Shown here: positions 37,798 through 47,150 of the stretch, in pieces | Layout: each line of letters starts with the position of its first letter | Position numbering within the stretch: the stretch's first letter is position 1 | Source: Roseovarius sp. THAF9 | Lineage (GTDB): Bacteria; Pseudomonadota; Alphaproteobacteria; Rhodobacterales; Rhodobacteraceae | NCBI RefSeq assembly: GCF_009363715.1 | Contig: NZ_CP045404.1 | Location: 2,262,001-2,326,000, forward strand | DNA: 64,000 nt | Direction: 5' to 3' | Translations under genes and position numbers: made by a program | Notes under the pieces: generated by a model | The model's database searches: none | The model's input: only the letters and a program-made list of their open reading frames with translations | Told to the model about the DNA's origin: nothing

Positions 37798-39558
37798 ATG
37801 TCGCGCATCTTTCTTACCCTCGCATTTCTGGCCGTCACCCTTGTGGCGCCGATCGCCGCCAAGGCGCAGGTTTTCATCCAGATCGAGGCGCAACCCAGCC
37901 TCTCGCGCGCCGAGGACAGTGCGCGCCGGTACGCGGGTCAGATGCAGGATGTGAACGGCTTTGCCCTGGGCGGTGGATGGTACGGTATCGCGCTTGGGCC
38001 CTACTCCGAAGAAGATGCCAACACGATCCTGCGCAACCTTCGATCGTCCCGCCTGATCCCACGCGACAGCTACATTGCCGAAGCGGCCGAGTTCGGTCGC
38101 CAGTTCTGGCCAGTGGGGGCCAGCGTTCTGAACCGCCCGACACAGGATGTCACCGAAGGCACCGGCACAAACAGCGCGACAGAGGGGACCGAGCAGCAAA
38201 CCACAATCGTCGAGCCCAAGCCAGAGCCGGAGCCGTCCGACGAAACGGTGCGCGAGGCCCGCGCCAGTGAGGCGCTTTTGACCCGCGAAGAACGCGCGGC
38301 CTTGCAGGAAGCCCTGAAATGGGCGGGCTTTTACGGCGGCGCGATCGACGCCGCGTTCGGTCGCGGCACGCGCGGCTCGATGGCCCGCTGGCAGGAGGCG
38401 AACAACTTTGAGGCCACCGGCGTTCTGACCACCCGCCAGCGCGCGGAACTCTTCCGGCAGTATAACGAAGTCCTCGAAGGCCTGGACCTGCGTGTCGTTC
38501 GCGACACCGGCGCAGGCATCTCGATGAAACTACCGACCGGGGTGGTGGAATTTTCGAGATACGAACCGCCCTTCGCCCATTATGACGCCACCGGCGACAT
38601 CGACGCGAAAGTCCTGCTGATCAGTCAGGCCGGGGACCGCGCCACCCTCGCAGGGCTTTACGATATCATGCAGACGTTGGAAATCGTGCCGCAAGACGGG
38701 CCGCGCAATCTCGAAGGCGACTCCTTCACCCTGATCGGCGAGAGCGCCTATACCATTTCACACACTCAAGCCTGGCTGCGTGACGGGCATATCAAGGGCT
38801 TCACCGTAGTTTGGCCCGCGGGCGACGAAGAGCGCCGCACCCGGATGCTTGGCGAAATGCAGGAGAGCTTTTCGCGCCTCGATACCGTGCTCGATCCGAC
38901 GGCCGGCAGCAACGACGTGCAAAGTATCGACCTTGTCGCGGGGCTGGAAATCCGCAAGCCCAAGATCTCGCGCTCGGGGTTTTACGTCGATCGTTCCGGA
39001 ACGGTCGTCACCACGACCGAAGTGGTCGCATCCTGCGGGCGCATTACCCTTGACGAAACCATCGAAGCCGAAGTTCAGACAGCGAATGACGAAACCGGTA
39101 TCGCGGTCCTGCGCCCAAGCACGCCATTGGCTCCATTGGGCGTCGCGGCCTTCCAGCAGAACGCTCCCCGCCTGCAATCGGACGTGGCCGTCGCTGGCTA
39201 CTCCTACGGCGGCGTTCTCGGCGCGCCGTCTGTCACCTTCGGACAGCTGGCCGATGTGCGGGGCCTGAACGGCGAACAAGAAATGAAACGCCTTGCGCTG
39301 AACGCGCTGGATGGGGACGCCGGCGGGCCGGTCGTGGACGCGGGCGGCGCCGTTGTCGGGATGCTTCTGCCTGCCCGCGACAACAGCCGGCAATTGCCCG
39401 AGGGCGTCAGCTTTGCCGCCAATGCCGAGACGATCCGCCAAGTGCTGGAACAGGCCGGCATCACACCGTCCGCCACCAACGGTAACGGCCAGATGCCGCC
39501 CGAAAGCCTCACGGAGCGCGCGTCGGGCATGACCGTTCTCGTCAGCTGCTGGGAATAA
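37798..39558 (+). CDS. SPOR / peptidoglycan-binding / trypsin-like pseudoprotease
   Basis: 586 residues. Signal peptide MSRIFLTLAFLAVTLVAPIAAKAQ; a SPOR-like domain follows (FIQIEAQPSLSRAEDSARRYA, WYGIALGPYSEEDANTIL). Next, a peptidoglycan-binding module (~170-240) EALKWAGFYGGAIDAAFGRGTRGSMARWQ. The C-terminal third (~390-575) has a chymotrypsin-like fold, but all catalytic residues are lost: His to Glu (VTTTEVVASC for TNAHVVxGC), Asp to Gly (ETGIAVLRP), Ser to Ala (DGDAGGPV). It is probably a periplasmic, wall-bound scaffold rather than a protease. Divergent from glyQ. Confidence 0.82.
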   Translation: MSRIFLTLAFLAVTLVAPIAAKAQVFIQIEAQPSLSRAEDSARRYAGQMQDVNGFALGGGWYGIALGPYSEEDANTILRNLRSSRLIPRDSYIAEAAEFGRQFWPVGASVLNRPTQDVTEGTGTNSATEGTEQQTTIVEPKPEPEPSDETVREARASEALLTREERAALQEALKWAGFYGGAIDAAFGRGTRGSMARWQEANNFEATGVLTTRQRAELFRQYNEVLEGLDLRVVRDTGAGISMKLPTGVVEFSRYEPPFAHYDATGDIDAKVLLISQAGDRATLAGLYDIMQTLEIVPQDGPRNLEGDSFTLIGESAYTISHTQAWLRDGHIKGFTVVWPAGDEERRTRMLGEMQESFSRLDTVLDPTAGSNDVQSIDLVAGLEIRKPKISRSGFYVDRSGTVVTTTEVVASCGRITLDETIEAEVQTANDETGIAVLRPSTPLAPLGVAAFQQNAPRLQSDVAVAGYSYGGVLGAPSVTFGQLADVRGLNGEQEMKRLALNALDGDAGGPVVDAGGAVVGMLLPARDNSRQLPEGVSFAANAETIRQVLEQAGITPSATNGNGQMPPESLTERASGMTVLVSCWE

Positions 39559-39706
39559 CCGAGCCAATACCGCTAAAATCGAACGGGAACTCCGCCGTCA
39601 GGCCACATTCCGGACAAAGCCATTCCATTTCATGCCTCGATACCGCCTCTCGGGTGTTGCGGGGCGCCGGCCTATTGGATCGGCCTTGTATCTGGAGTGG
39701 ACCGAC

Positions 39707-39994
39707 ATGTTCAAATCAACCGTTCTCGGCGCAATCGCGCTCAGCTTTATTTCGGCGTCGACAGCGCAGGCCGATCTTTCGGCGGACGTGGCCGCATCAT
39801 TGCACCTTGCAAGCGATGCAAGTGCTGCTCCTGCCCTGAACCACCAGGGCCAATGGTGGACACATCCCAAGGGCTGCGAATACTCCCGCGCGGGCCGTGG
39901 AGGAGAGACGGTCTGGTACCTCATCATCAATACCGCCCGGCCCGGCTGCCCCAAATACATCGTCAGCTACAGCCCCTACAATGACGTCTATTGA
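39707..39994 (+). CDS. Small exported protein (95 aa)
   Basis: Signal peptide MFKSTVLGAIALSFISASTAQA, then a ~73-residue mature protein ending HPKGCEYSRAGRGGETVWYLIINTARPGCPKYIVSYSPYNDVY. Two cysteines (KGCEYS, RPGCPKY) may form a disulfide, and the aromatic-rich C-terminus looks like a small beta domain. TGGAG precedes ATG 39707; an upstream in-frame ATG is unlikely because it would bury the signal sequence. Follows the pseudoprotease by ~150 bp. Family not recognised. Confidence 0.65.
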   Translation: MFKSTVLGAIALSFISASTAQADLSADVAASLHLASDASAAPALNHQGQWWTHPKGCEYSRAGRGGETVWYLIINTARPGCPKYIVSYSPYNDVY

Positions 39995-40088
39995 GTAACG
40001 CAGGCAGGGTGCGTCGAGCATTTGCAAATGATGCAAGTCAGCAGCGGCGCGTCGCTTTCATCGTTCCCGAAATACGCGTGCCCTGCCC

Positions 40089-41672
40089 TCAGCCACCAAT
40101 ACCGGCTTTGACGTGAATGAGCGTCGGTCGGTCCGCATCGAATGCCGCGCGCACCGCCGCGCCCATGTCGTCAAGGCTGCCGGGCTGAACAGCATGGGCG
40201 CCATAGGCTTTCGCCAGAGCACAGAAGTCCGGATTTCGCGCGACCACCGCATTGGGCGCGATCTGAGACCGGATCATCGCATCCTCGATCTCTTTGAGCT
40301 TGCCATTGTCCCACAGGATGATCGGCAACGGCAAGCCATGCTCGACGGCCGTTCCCAGCTCCTGCACGGTATACTGAAAGCCGCTGTCTCCGCAGATCGC
40401 GAGCGTCGGTTTTCCCTCCCGCGCGATGGCCCCGCCGATCGCGGCGGGCATCCCGTATCCCAGCGTGCCGTATCCGAACGGGTGATGCCAATGCCCGGGG
40501 CGATCCATCGGCCAGACTTCCTTGGCGGCATAGGCAAATTGCGTCATGTCCGAATAGATCATCGTCTCTGCCGGACAGGCAGCGCGCAGCGCGTCGACCA
40601 CCGGCATGATGCCGGGGCGTTCGGCCTCCACCTCGACCCGCCAGCGCGACTTTGTGGCCGCAACGTCCGCCGCATCCCACTTCGGCTTGGCTTGGTCAGG
40701 CAAGCTCTCTGCCAGCGCCCTCAGGAACGCGTCCGCGTCGGACAGAATGCACAACTCGGCCTGTGGATGCTCCAGCTCCACCGGGTCGATGTCCACCCGG
40801 ATCATCCGCCCTTCATGGCCCAACTCTTCGCGCCAAAGGTCGATCTCGGACAACTCGGACCCCACGACAAGCACCAGGTCGGCCCGTGCCAATATCTCTG
40901 CGCTGTCCGGCCGCGCCAGATACGCCCCGAAATCAAGCGGCAGGTCGGCCCCGACGACACCACGTCCGGCATAGGTCGTCATCGTGGCCGCGCCACTGCG
41001 CTCGACCACCGCCCGTGCTGCCGCGCCTGCCCCAACGCAGCCCCCACCGAACAGGATCATCGGGCTTTTCGCCATTTGCAGGGCCTCGGCCACCGCCGCT
41101 ACATCGTCGGCTCGCGCCACGGGTCTCTTGGCGCGCGTCTGGGCAGAGGCCGGCGCCGGATCGGCCAGGCTGCCGCCAAGAGCGATCGGCACTTGCAGGT
41201 GCTTGGTGCGGGGCCGCGCAGTGGCGAACTCGTTGAACGCCCGCTCGACCAGGGCGTATGTGGCCTCGGCCGACTTCGTCTCATGGCTCCAGTCGCAGAT
41301 GCAGCGCGCCGCGCCTTCCTGGTCGATCATCTGGTGCAACTGCCCGCGCCGCGCCGCCGTCTCGTCAAGGCAGCTTGAGATCACCAACAGCGGCACGCTG
41401 TCCGAATAGGCCTGTCCCATCGGCGTCATCACATTGGTTAGGCCCGGGCCGGTAATGACGTAGGCAACCCCCGGCTTGCCCGACGCGCGGGCGTAACCGT
41501 CGGCCATGAACCCTGCGCCCTGTTCATGCCGGGCCAGCACGTGGCGGATGCCTGCTTCCTCAATGCCGCGATACATCTCGACATTATGCACCCCCGGGAT
41601 ACCGAAGATCACGTCGACCCCGCGGGCCTTCAGCATGTGCGAGATTTGTGCGCCAAGTGGTCGCTGAGTCAT
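40089..41672 (-). CDS. TPP-dependent enzyme, acetolactate-synthase/AruI-like
   Basis: 527 residues from MTQRPLGAQISHMLKARGVD. The pyrimidine-binding domain has VIFGIPGVHNVEMYRGIEEAGIRHVLARHEQGAGFMADGYAR, with the catalytic Glu in RHEQGA. The TPP-binding domain has GDSGFQYTVQELGTAVEHGLPLPIILWDNGKLKEI. The start shares one base with the trkH stop (TGATG). The VHNVEMYRGIEEAGI context resembles 5-guanidino-2-oxopentanoate decarboxylases (AruI) of arginine catabolism, but no aru genes are nearby, so the substrate is uncertain. Confidence 0.85.
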   Translation of the reverse strand: MTQRPLGAQISHMLKARGVDVIFGIPGVHNVEMYRGIEEAGIRHVLARHEQGAGFMADGYARASGKPGVAYVITGPGLTNVMTPMGQAYSDSVPLLVISSCLDETAARRGQLHQMIDQEGAARCICDWSHETKSAEATYALVERAFNEFATARPRTKHLQVPIALGGSLADPAPASAQTRAKRPVARADDVAAVAEALQMAKSPMILFGGGCVGAGAAARAVVERSGAATMTTYAGRGVVGADLPLDFGAYLARPDSAEILARADLVLVVGSELSEIDLWREELGHEGRMIRVDIDPVELEHPQAELCILSDADAFLRALAESLPDQAKPKWDAADVAATKSRWRVEVEAERPGIMPVVDALRAACPAETMIYSDMTQFAYAAKEVWPMDRPGHWHHPFGYGTLGYGMPAAIGGAIAREGKPTLAICGDSGFQYTVQELGTAVEHGLPLPIILWDNGKLKEIEDAMIRSQIAPNAVVARNPDFCALAKAYGAHAVQPGSLDDMGAAVRAAFDADRPTLIHVKAGIGG

Positions 41673-43117
41673 CAGGCCCTCCAGAAAGAAAGTGTGAAAA
41701 TTGCAAAGACGGCCAGAAGCTCCAGCCGTCCAACGAGCATCGCCGCGATTAGGATCCACTTCGCGGTGTCGTTGAGCGGCTGGTAATTGCCCGCCGGTCC
41801 GATGATTTCCCCCAGCCCCGGACCGATATTGGCCAGCGCCGAGGCTGCGCCGGACACCGACGTGGTGAAATCCAGACCGGTCATGCCAAGCGCCACGGAC
41901 ACTAGGCCCATCGTCACCACGAAGAAAACGAAGAACGACATGACCGAGCTCAGGACATCTTCCGAAATTGCGCGCCCGTCATAGCGGGGCGTGAACACGC
42001 CGTGCGGCGAATAGATCCGCTGAAGTTGCGAGCGCACCGATGCGAACAGCAGCTGATAGCGGAAGATTTTGATCGAGCAACTGGTCGACCCGGCGCAGCC
42101 ACCAATGAGGCCAACGAAGAAGAAAACCGAAACAAGAAACGGACCCCAACCCATGTAATCCACACTGGAATACCCGGTGCCGCTTATGATCGAGGTGATG
42201 TTGAACGCCGCCTCCCGTAAAGCCTGCTCGGGATTGTGCGGGAAGATCGTCATCAAGACAGCTGCCGTGCCGAAAACAAGGATACCGATAGTCACCAGGA
42301 ATGCCCGGATCTGACTGTCCTTCAAAAGAACGTTGCTGCCCGCCAAGAGCTGCACGTAGCGCACGAAGGGCAGCGCCGCGAGGATCATGAACACCGTCGC
42401 GACCCATTCCGCCGACCCTTGGAACGTGCCGAAAGACGCGTCATACGAGGAAAAGCCGCCCGTCGACACCGTGGTCAGCGCGTGCATGGTGGCATCGAAC
42501 GTGTTCATGCCGGTCATCATGTAGCATGTGATGCACGCCAGCGTCAGACCGAGATAGATCACCGAGATACGAGAGGCGATCTCGGTGGCGCGCGGAAGGA
42601 TCTTGCCCATGGTGTCGAACGCTTCGGATCGGAAGATCTGCATACCGCCCACGCGCAATTCGGGCAAAAAAACCATCGCCACAACAATGATACCGATACC
42701 GCCAAGCCATTGCAGGATACCTCTCCACAAATTCAGGCCCTTTGGCAAAGTATCCAGACCCGACAACACGGTAGAGCCGGTCGTGGTCAGGCCGGACATC
42801 GCTTCAAAGAAGGCGTCGACAAGGGTCGAATTGGTCGCCCCCAGAATGAACGGCATCGCGCCAAAGATAGGCAGGATGACCCAAACGCCGGTGGTCAGAA
42901 GGAAGGTCTGTTGAATTGTCAGCCCTTCGCGGACCCCGTTGCGGCAGGACAAGGCGACCAGACCGCCGAAGAGAACCGTGAGGATCGCGCTTTCCGCGAA
43001 GACCTGCCAATGCTCGCGGCCTTCAGCGATATCCACCATCATGGGCAGAACCATCGCCAGGCCCAGCGCCATGACCGTCAGGCCAATCACATATCCAACC
43101 GGGCGAAAATCCACCAT
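41672..43117 (-). CDS. trkH: TrkH-family potassium uptake protein
   Basis: 481 residues, four MPM (helix-pore-helix) repeats. The selectivity loops are visible as TTTGSTVLSG, STGGFSSYD, SGTGYSSVD and ANIGPGLGEI, with the characteristic GGCAGSTSCSIKIFRYQLL helix between repeats three and four. It is the membrane pore of the Trk K+ system and normally works with cytosolic TrkA, which is not in the window. It is first in a two-gene unit whose second gene, the TPP enzyme, overlaps by one base. Confidence 0.95.
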   Translation of the reverse strand: MVDFRPVGYVIGLTVMALGLAMVLPMMVDIAEGREHWQVFAESAILTVLFGGLVALSCRNGVREGLTIQQTFLLTTGVWVILPIFGAMPFILGATNSTLVDAFFEAMSGLTTTGSTVLSGLDTLPKGLNLWRGILQWLGGIGIIVVAMVFLPELRVGGMQIFRSEAFDTMGKILPRATEIASRISVIYLGLTLACITCYMMTGMNTFDATMHALTTVSTGGFSSYDASFGTFQGSAEWVATVFMILAALPFVRYVQLLAGSNVLLKDSQIRAFLVTIGILVFGTAAVLMTIFPHNPEQALREAAFNITSIISGTGYSSVDYMGWGPFLVSVFFFVGLIGGCAGSTSCSIKIFRYQLLFASVRSQLQRIYSPHGVFTPRYDGRAISEDVLSSVMSFFVFFVVTMGLVSVALGMTGLDFTTSVSGAASALANIGPGLGEIIGPAGNYQPLNDTAKWILIAAMLVGRLELLAVFAIFTLSFWRA

Positions 43118-43207
43118 GGATCGAAGCCTTGGCCTCGGTTTTGGCCTATGTCAAGCCGCTCCGCGAGGGCCCTGTAAGCAAGGGCGCTCGCGGGGCTGGA
43201 AAGGTCG

Positions 43208-43420
43208 TCAGGCGTAGAACAGGTCTTGGAAGACGTGGCGCACGATATCTTCGCGCTTGATGCCCATCTCGGCCAGTTCTTCGTCGCTTTTCGCAGTCAG
43301 TTCCTCGATCAGACCGCGGCGCGACATGATGCGCGCGTGCTGGTCAAAACGCTCCACAATACCGTGGAACACGCGAGTGAAAAAGCCGCCGTGATCAAGA
43401 TTGGTTGTGCTAGTCGCCAT
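43208..43420 (-). CDS. DUF1127-like small protein
   Basis: 70 residues, MATSTTNLDHGGFFTRVFHGIVERFDQHARIMSRRGLIEELTAKSDEELAEMGIKREDIVRHVFQDLFYA. The segment RRGLIEELTAKSDEELAEMGIKREDIVRHVF matches the DUF1127 pattern (E-L-x-x-x-S/D-D-E-x-L-x-D/E-M/I-G-I/L-x-R). It is less Arg-rich than the 27943 copy. It lies 90 bp upstream of trkH on the same strand. Members of the family in alphaproteobacteria have been linked to RNA binding; the role here is unknown. Confidence 0.82.
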   Translation of the reverse strand: MATSTTNLDHGGFFTRVFHGIVERFDQHARIMSRRGLIEELTAKSDEELAEMGIKREDIVRHVFQDLFYA

Positions 43421-43504
43421 TTGGAAACCTCAAGAATGTTGCTTCGGTTTCCTCCCTGATACCAAGGTAGGCCAGACTATCGGTCAGCACCACTGCCATA
43501 CTCG

Positions 43505-43538
43505 AAACCCCGGCTTGCACGCACTGCAACCCGGGGTT
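43505..43538 (-). terminator. Terminator of the K/A/P-rich protein gene
   Basis: On the minus strand AAACCCCGG and CCGGGGTTT form a 9-bp stem around a 16-base loop, followed by TCGAG. The plus strand reads as GGGGTTTTC, so it may act in both directions. It lies 10 bp after the stop at 43548. Confidence 0.65.
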
Positions 43539-43547
43539 TTCAAATGG

Positions 43548-44306
43548 TTACTTACCGCTTTCGCCGCCAGCGGTGCTACGGTCCGGCATGGCGGGCGGAG
43601 CCGAAGGCTGACGCGGACGCTTGGCGTTGCTGTCCTTTTCCGTGGTCGCCTCGGGCGTCGGAAAGGTCGTGACGTTGCTTGCCTCGGGTTGTGCCTTTGT
43701 TTGGCTTGGTGACTGCGAGGCCGGTGCCGCCGCGGGCTTGGAAGCTATGGGGTTCGCCTTCGCCGTGGCCGGTTCGCCCGCTGATTTCGCAGCCGGCTTC
43801 GACACAGACTTGGTGGCGGGTTTGGAAGCCGCCTTGGTCGCGGGTGCGGATGCCGTCTTGGTCGCCGATTTCGCCGCGGGCGTGGGTGCGGCTTTCGTCG
43901 CGGATTTTGCCGGTTTTTCTGCGGCAGGTTTGGCAGTCGATTTCGCTTCCGATTTCAAAGTCGGCTTGGCTTCAGGCTTCGGTGCGGGCTTTGCCACCGG
44001 TTTCGATGCAGTCGTCGCGGCCGGTTTGGCTTTTGTTTTTGGCGCGGGCCTAGCCGCCGGTTTCGATGCGGTTTTCCGGACCGCTGATTTTGCCTTGGTT
44101 TTCGCAGTCGGCTTCACCGTGGCGGCAGGCTTGGCGCCCGCCGATGTCAGACCTGGCAGACCAAAGGCCGCACCCATGAACTGAAGCTGTGACTCGTAGG
44201 CGGCGCGACCGACCACCTGCATCAGTCTCAATTGCTTTTCCACCATCATCCCGCTCAGTTGCAGGCCCGTCACAGACGCTCTCAGCGGCGCTGAATAAAT
44301 ATCCAT
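43548..44306 (-). CDS. Phasin-like N-terminus fused to histone-H1-like K/A/P-rich tail
   Basis: 252 residues. The first ~50 (MDIYSAPLRASVTGLQLSGM, then VEKQLRLMQVVGRAAYESQLQF) look like an amphipathic phasin-type helix. Residues ~58-205 are low-complexity repeats of Lys-Pro-Ala and Lys-Ser-Ala-type units (KPAAK, KSATK, KPVAKPAP), as in PhaF and histone-H1-like proteins that bind DNA through their basic tail. The last ~45 residues are Ser/Pro/Thr-rich and turn acidic. A role linking polyester granules to the nucleoid is plausible but unproven; no pha genes are in the window. Confidence 0.7.
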   Translation of the reverse strand: MDIYSAPLRASVTGLQLSGMMVEKQLRLMQVVGRAAYESQLQFMGAAFGLPGLTSAGAKPAATVKPTAKTKAKSAVRKTASKPAARPAPKTKAKPAATTASKPVAKPAPKPEAKPTLKSEAKSTAKPAAEKPAKSATKAAPTPAAKSATKTASAPATKAASKPATKSVSKPAAKSAGEPATAKANPIASKPAAAPASQSPSQTKAQPEASNVTTFPTPEATTEKDSNAKRPRQPSAPPAMPDRSTAGGESGK

Positions 44307-44475
44307 TGCTCCATCCCGTGTTGACTCGCCCTTCCGGGCAGAATTGCATCGCTATTATATCATCTTTGCAGCCGCAGAAAAGGACATGCCGCGCCGCAGC
44401 TAGCTCTGCGACCGCTTCCGGCGGGCTTTTGCCAAAGGTTTCAGCACGAATCGCGCAGGATCGGCGCCGCGCGGG

Positions 44476-45576
<1,101 letters not shown>

Positions 45577-45673
45577 CGTCAGATCCTCGCTCGCTTCGCG
45601 CCGCATCAAACTTATGCTGAAACACGGTAAATTACCACTCGGACATAAGATACGTCAGAAGCGCTGCCTTGGA

Positions 45674-46867
45674 TCACTGTTGCGTCACCGCCTCCAGCGC
45701 TTGCATCACGTCGGCAATCAGGTCCTCGGCATCCTCGATGCCGACGCTCAGCCGGATCAGGCCCGGCGTTATGCCCAGCGCGTCCTTCTGCGCATCTGAC
45801 AGCCGCTGGTGCGTCGTCGTCGCCGGATGGGTGGCGATAGATTTCGCGTCCCCAAGGTTGTTCGAGATCACGACGATCTCGAGTGCGTTCAGAAAACGGA
45901 AGGCCGCCGCCTGTCCGCCCTTGATGTCCAGCGCAATGACCGTGCCGCCCTTGCCCATCTGGCGCTTGACCAGCTCATGCTGCGCGTGGCTGGCGTGCCC
46001 GGGATAGAGTACGCGCTCAAGCCCCGCATGCCCCTGCAGCGCCTCGGCGATGGCCAGTGCGTTGTCGGCCTGCGCTCGAACGCGCAGGTCGATCGTCTCC
46101 AACCCTTTCAGCATCACCCACGCAGTAAACGGCGACATCGACCCGCCGGTATGCTTCATGTAAGGCTCGATCGTCTTGCGGATATACTCCTGCGTCCCGA
46201 GGATCACACCGCCCAGCGCACGGCCCTGCCCATCGATATGCTTGGTCGCGGAGTACACCACCACGTCGGCACCCTGTTCCAGTGCTCTCGAAAAAACTGG
46301 CGTGGCAAAGACGTTGTCGGCCACCACCTTGGCTCCGACGGCGTGGGCGATCTCGGCCACCGCCGCCACGTCCACCACTTCCAGCGTCGGGTTGGCGATG
46401 GTCTCGAAGAACACCACCTTGGTGTCCTCACGCACGGCAGCCCGCCACGCGTCAAGATCCGGACCATCGACGAACGTCACTTCGACACCATAGCGCGTCA
46501 GGATCTCTTCCAGCACATAGAGGCACGAGCCAAAGAGCGCCCGCGCCGACACCACGTGATTGCCCGCCTTCAGCATCGAAATCAGCGCGCCGCTAACCGC
46601 GGCCATGCCGCTCGCAGTGGCGAAGGCGGCCTCCGCGCCTTCCAGCGCCGCGATACGGTCCTCGAACATCGCCACAGTCGGGTTGCCGTAGCGGGCATAG
46701 ATGAACTCGTCATCACCGGCCTGCAAGAACCGCGCCTCGGCGGCCTCCGCACTGTCATAGACGAAGCCCTGCGTCAGAAATATCGCCTCGCTCACCTCGC
46801 CATACTGGCTGCGCCGCGTACCGCCATGCACCAGCTTGGTGCGTCTGTTCCACTCGTTTTTCATCAT
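45674..46867 (-). CDS. metZ: O-succinylhomoserine sulfhydrylase
   Basis: 397 residues, PLP-dependent Cys/Met metabolism enzyme making homocysteine from O-succinyl- (or O-acetyl-) homoserine and sulfide. PLP lysine in VVYSATKHIDGQGRALGG; other landmarks are GDDEFIYARYGNPTVAMFEDRIAALEGAEAAFATASGMAA and KHTGGSMSPFTAWVMLKGLETI. Start ATG 46867 or 46864; GGAGG lies five bases upstream. The 5' leader carries a SAM-II riboswitch, an intrinsic terminator and a short ORF whose stop overlaps this start, so expression falls when SAM is high. folE2 follows. Confidence 0.96.
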   Translation of the reverse strand: MMKNEWNRRTKLVHGGTRRSQYGEVSEAIFLTQGFVYDSAEAAEARFLQAGDDEFIYARYGNPTVAMFEDRIAALEGAEAAFATASGMAAVSGALISMLKAGNHVVSARALFGSCLYVLEEILTRYGVEVTFVDGPDLDAWRAAVREDTKVVFFETIANPTLEVVDVAAVAEIAHAVGAKVVADNVFATPVFSRALEQGADVVVYSATKHIDGQGRALGGVILGTQEYIRKTIEPYMKHTGGSMSPFTAWVMLKGLETIDLRVRAQADNALAIAEALQGHAGLERVLYPGHASHAQHELVKRQMGKGGTVIALDIKGGQAAAFRFLNALEIVVISNNLGDAKSIATHPATTTHQRLSDAQKDALGITPGLIRLSVGIEDAEDLIADVMQALEAVTQQ

Positions 46868-46932
46868 CGACCTCCGGGCGACCCGCCCAAAAATAAAGTC
46901 CCCAAGCCGGTCAAGCGAAAGGGGACTTTCAT
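46864..46932 (-). CDS. Short leader ORF between SAM-II riboswitch and metZ
   Basis: 22 codons, MKVPFRLTGLGTLFLGGSPGGR, starting directly after the riboswitch and ending in a TGA that overlaps the metZ ATG as ATGA. AGAGGT four bases before its ATG belongs to the 3' edge of the aptamer, the very segment SAM binding hides. Its body spans the terminator hairpin. Translating ribosomes could melt the hairpin and feed metZ. It may alternatively be a chance frame in an untranslated leader. Confidence 0.45.
   Translation of the reverse strand: MKVPFRLTGLGTLFLGGSPGGR
46889..46929 (-). terminator. Intrinsic terminator in the metZ leader
   Basis: Minus strand AAAGTCCCC (46929-46921) pairs exactly with GGGGACTTT (46903-46895) around a 17-base loop and is followed by ATTTTT. 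It is between the SAM-II aptamer and metZ, so premature termination is a second layer of control. Confidence 0.85.
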
Positions 46933-46936
46933 CCTG

Positions 46937-46991
46937 ACCTCTTTAGCGGAGATGTTTAACGTGGCCCGCAATCCGGTAACAAATCGCCACA
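46937..46991 (-). ncRNA. SAM-II riboswitch
   Basis: The minus strand has the SAM-II consensus: P1 arm GTGGC, GATTTG, a variable loop with ACCGG and TTGCGG, P1 closing arm GCCAC directly followed by GTTAAA, then the pseudoknot arm and CGCTAAAGAGGT. The aptamer binds S-adenosylmethionine and, in the known family, buries a downstream ribosome site. It precedes metZ, the usual target in Rhodobacterales. A promoter (46998-47026) would start transcription at its first base. Confidence 0.93.
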
Positions 46992-46997
46992 TTTGAT

Positions 46998-47026
46998 GAT
47001 GTACGCCCACCGACGACGCGCGTCAA
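46998..47026 (-). promoter_or_regulatory. Promoter of the SAM-II/metZ transcript
   Basis: TTGACG (47026-47021), exactly 17 bp, then TACATC (47003-46998), minus strand. Predicted start near 46991, the first base of the aptamer. The -35 is near-consensus; the -10 is weaker. Confidence 0.65.
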
Positions 47027-47150
47027 CAGCTAGCTCTGACGCTACGGTGTGACCTATGGGCACCGTCACGGTGCTGTAACCCGAACTTCAAGCAAGCGTC
47101 ATATGGCTGGAGTACTGCCTGCCTACAAGATGTAGTTTAAAGGGTCGAAG

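Noticed and set aside
40021..40028. Single TTTGCAAA octamer after the small exported protein gene
   Set aside because: It lies between two gene ends, has no second half-site at an 8-bp step, and does not sit at a promoter, so it is not called a PccR site.
44400..44475. Possible short gene between folE2 and the K/A/P-rich protein gene
   Set aside because: Only a shadow frame overlapping folE2; no start or ribosome site in the 170-bp gap.
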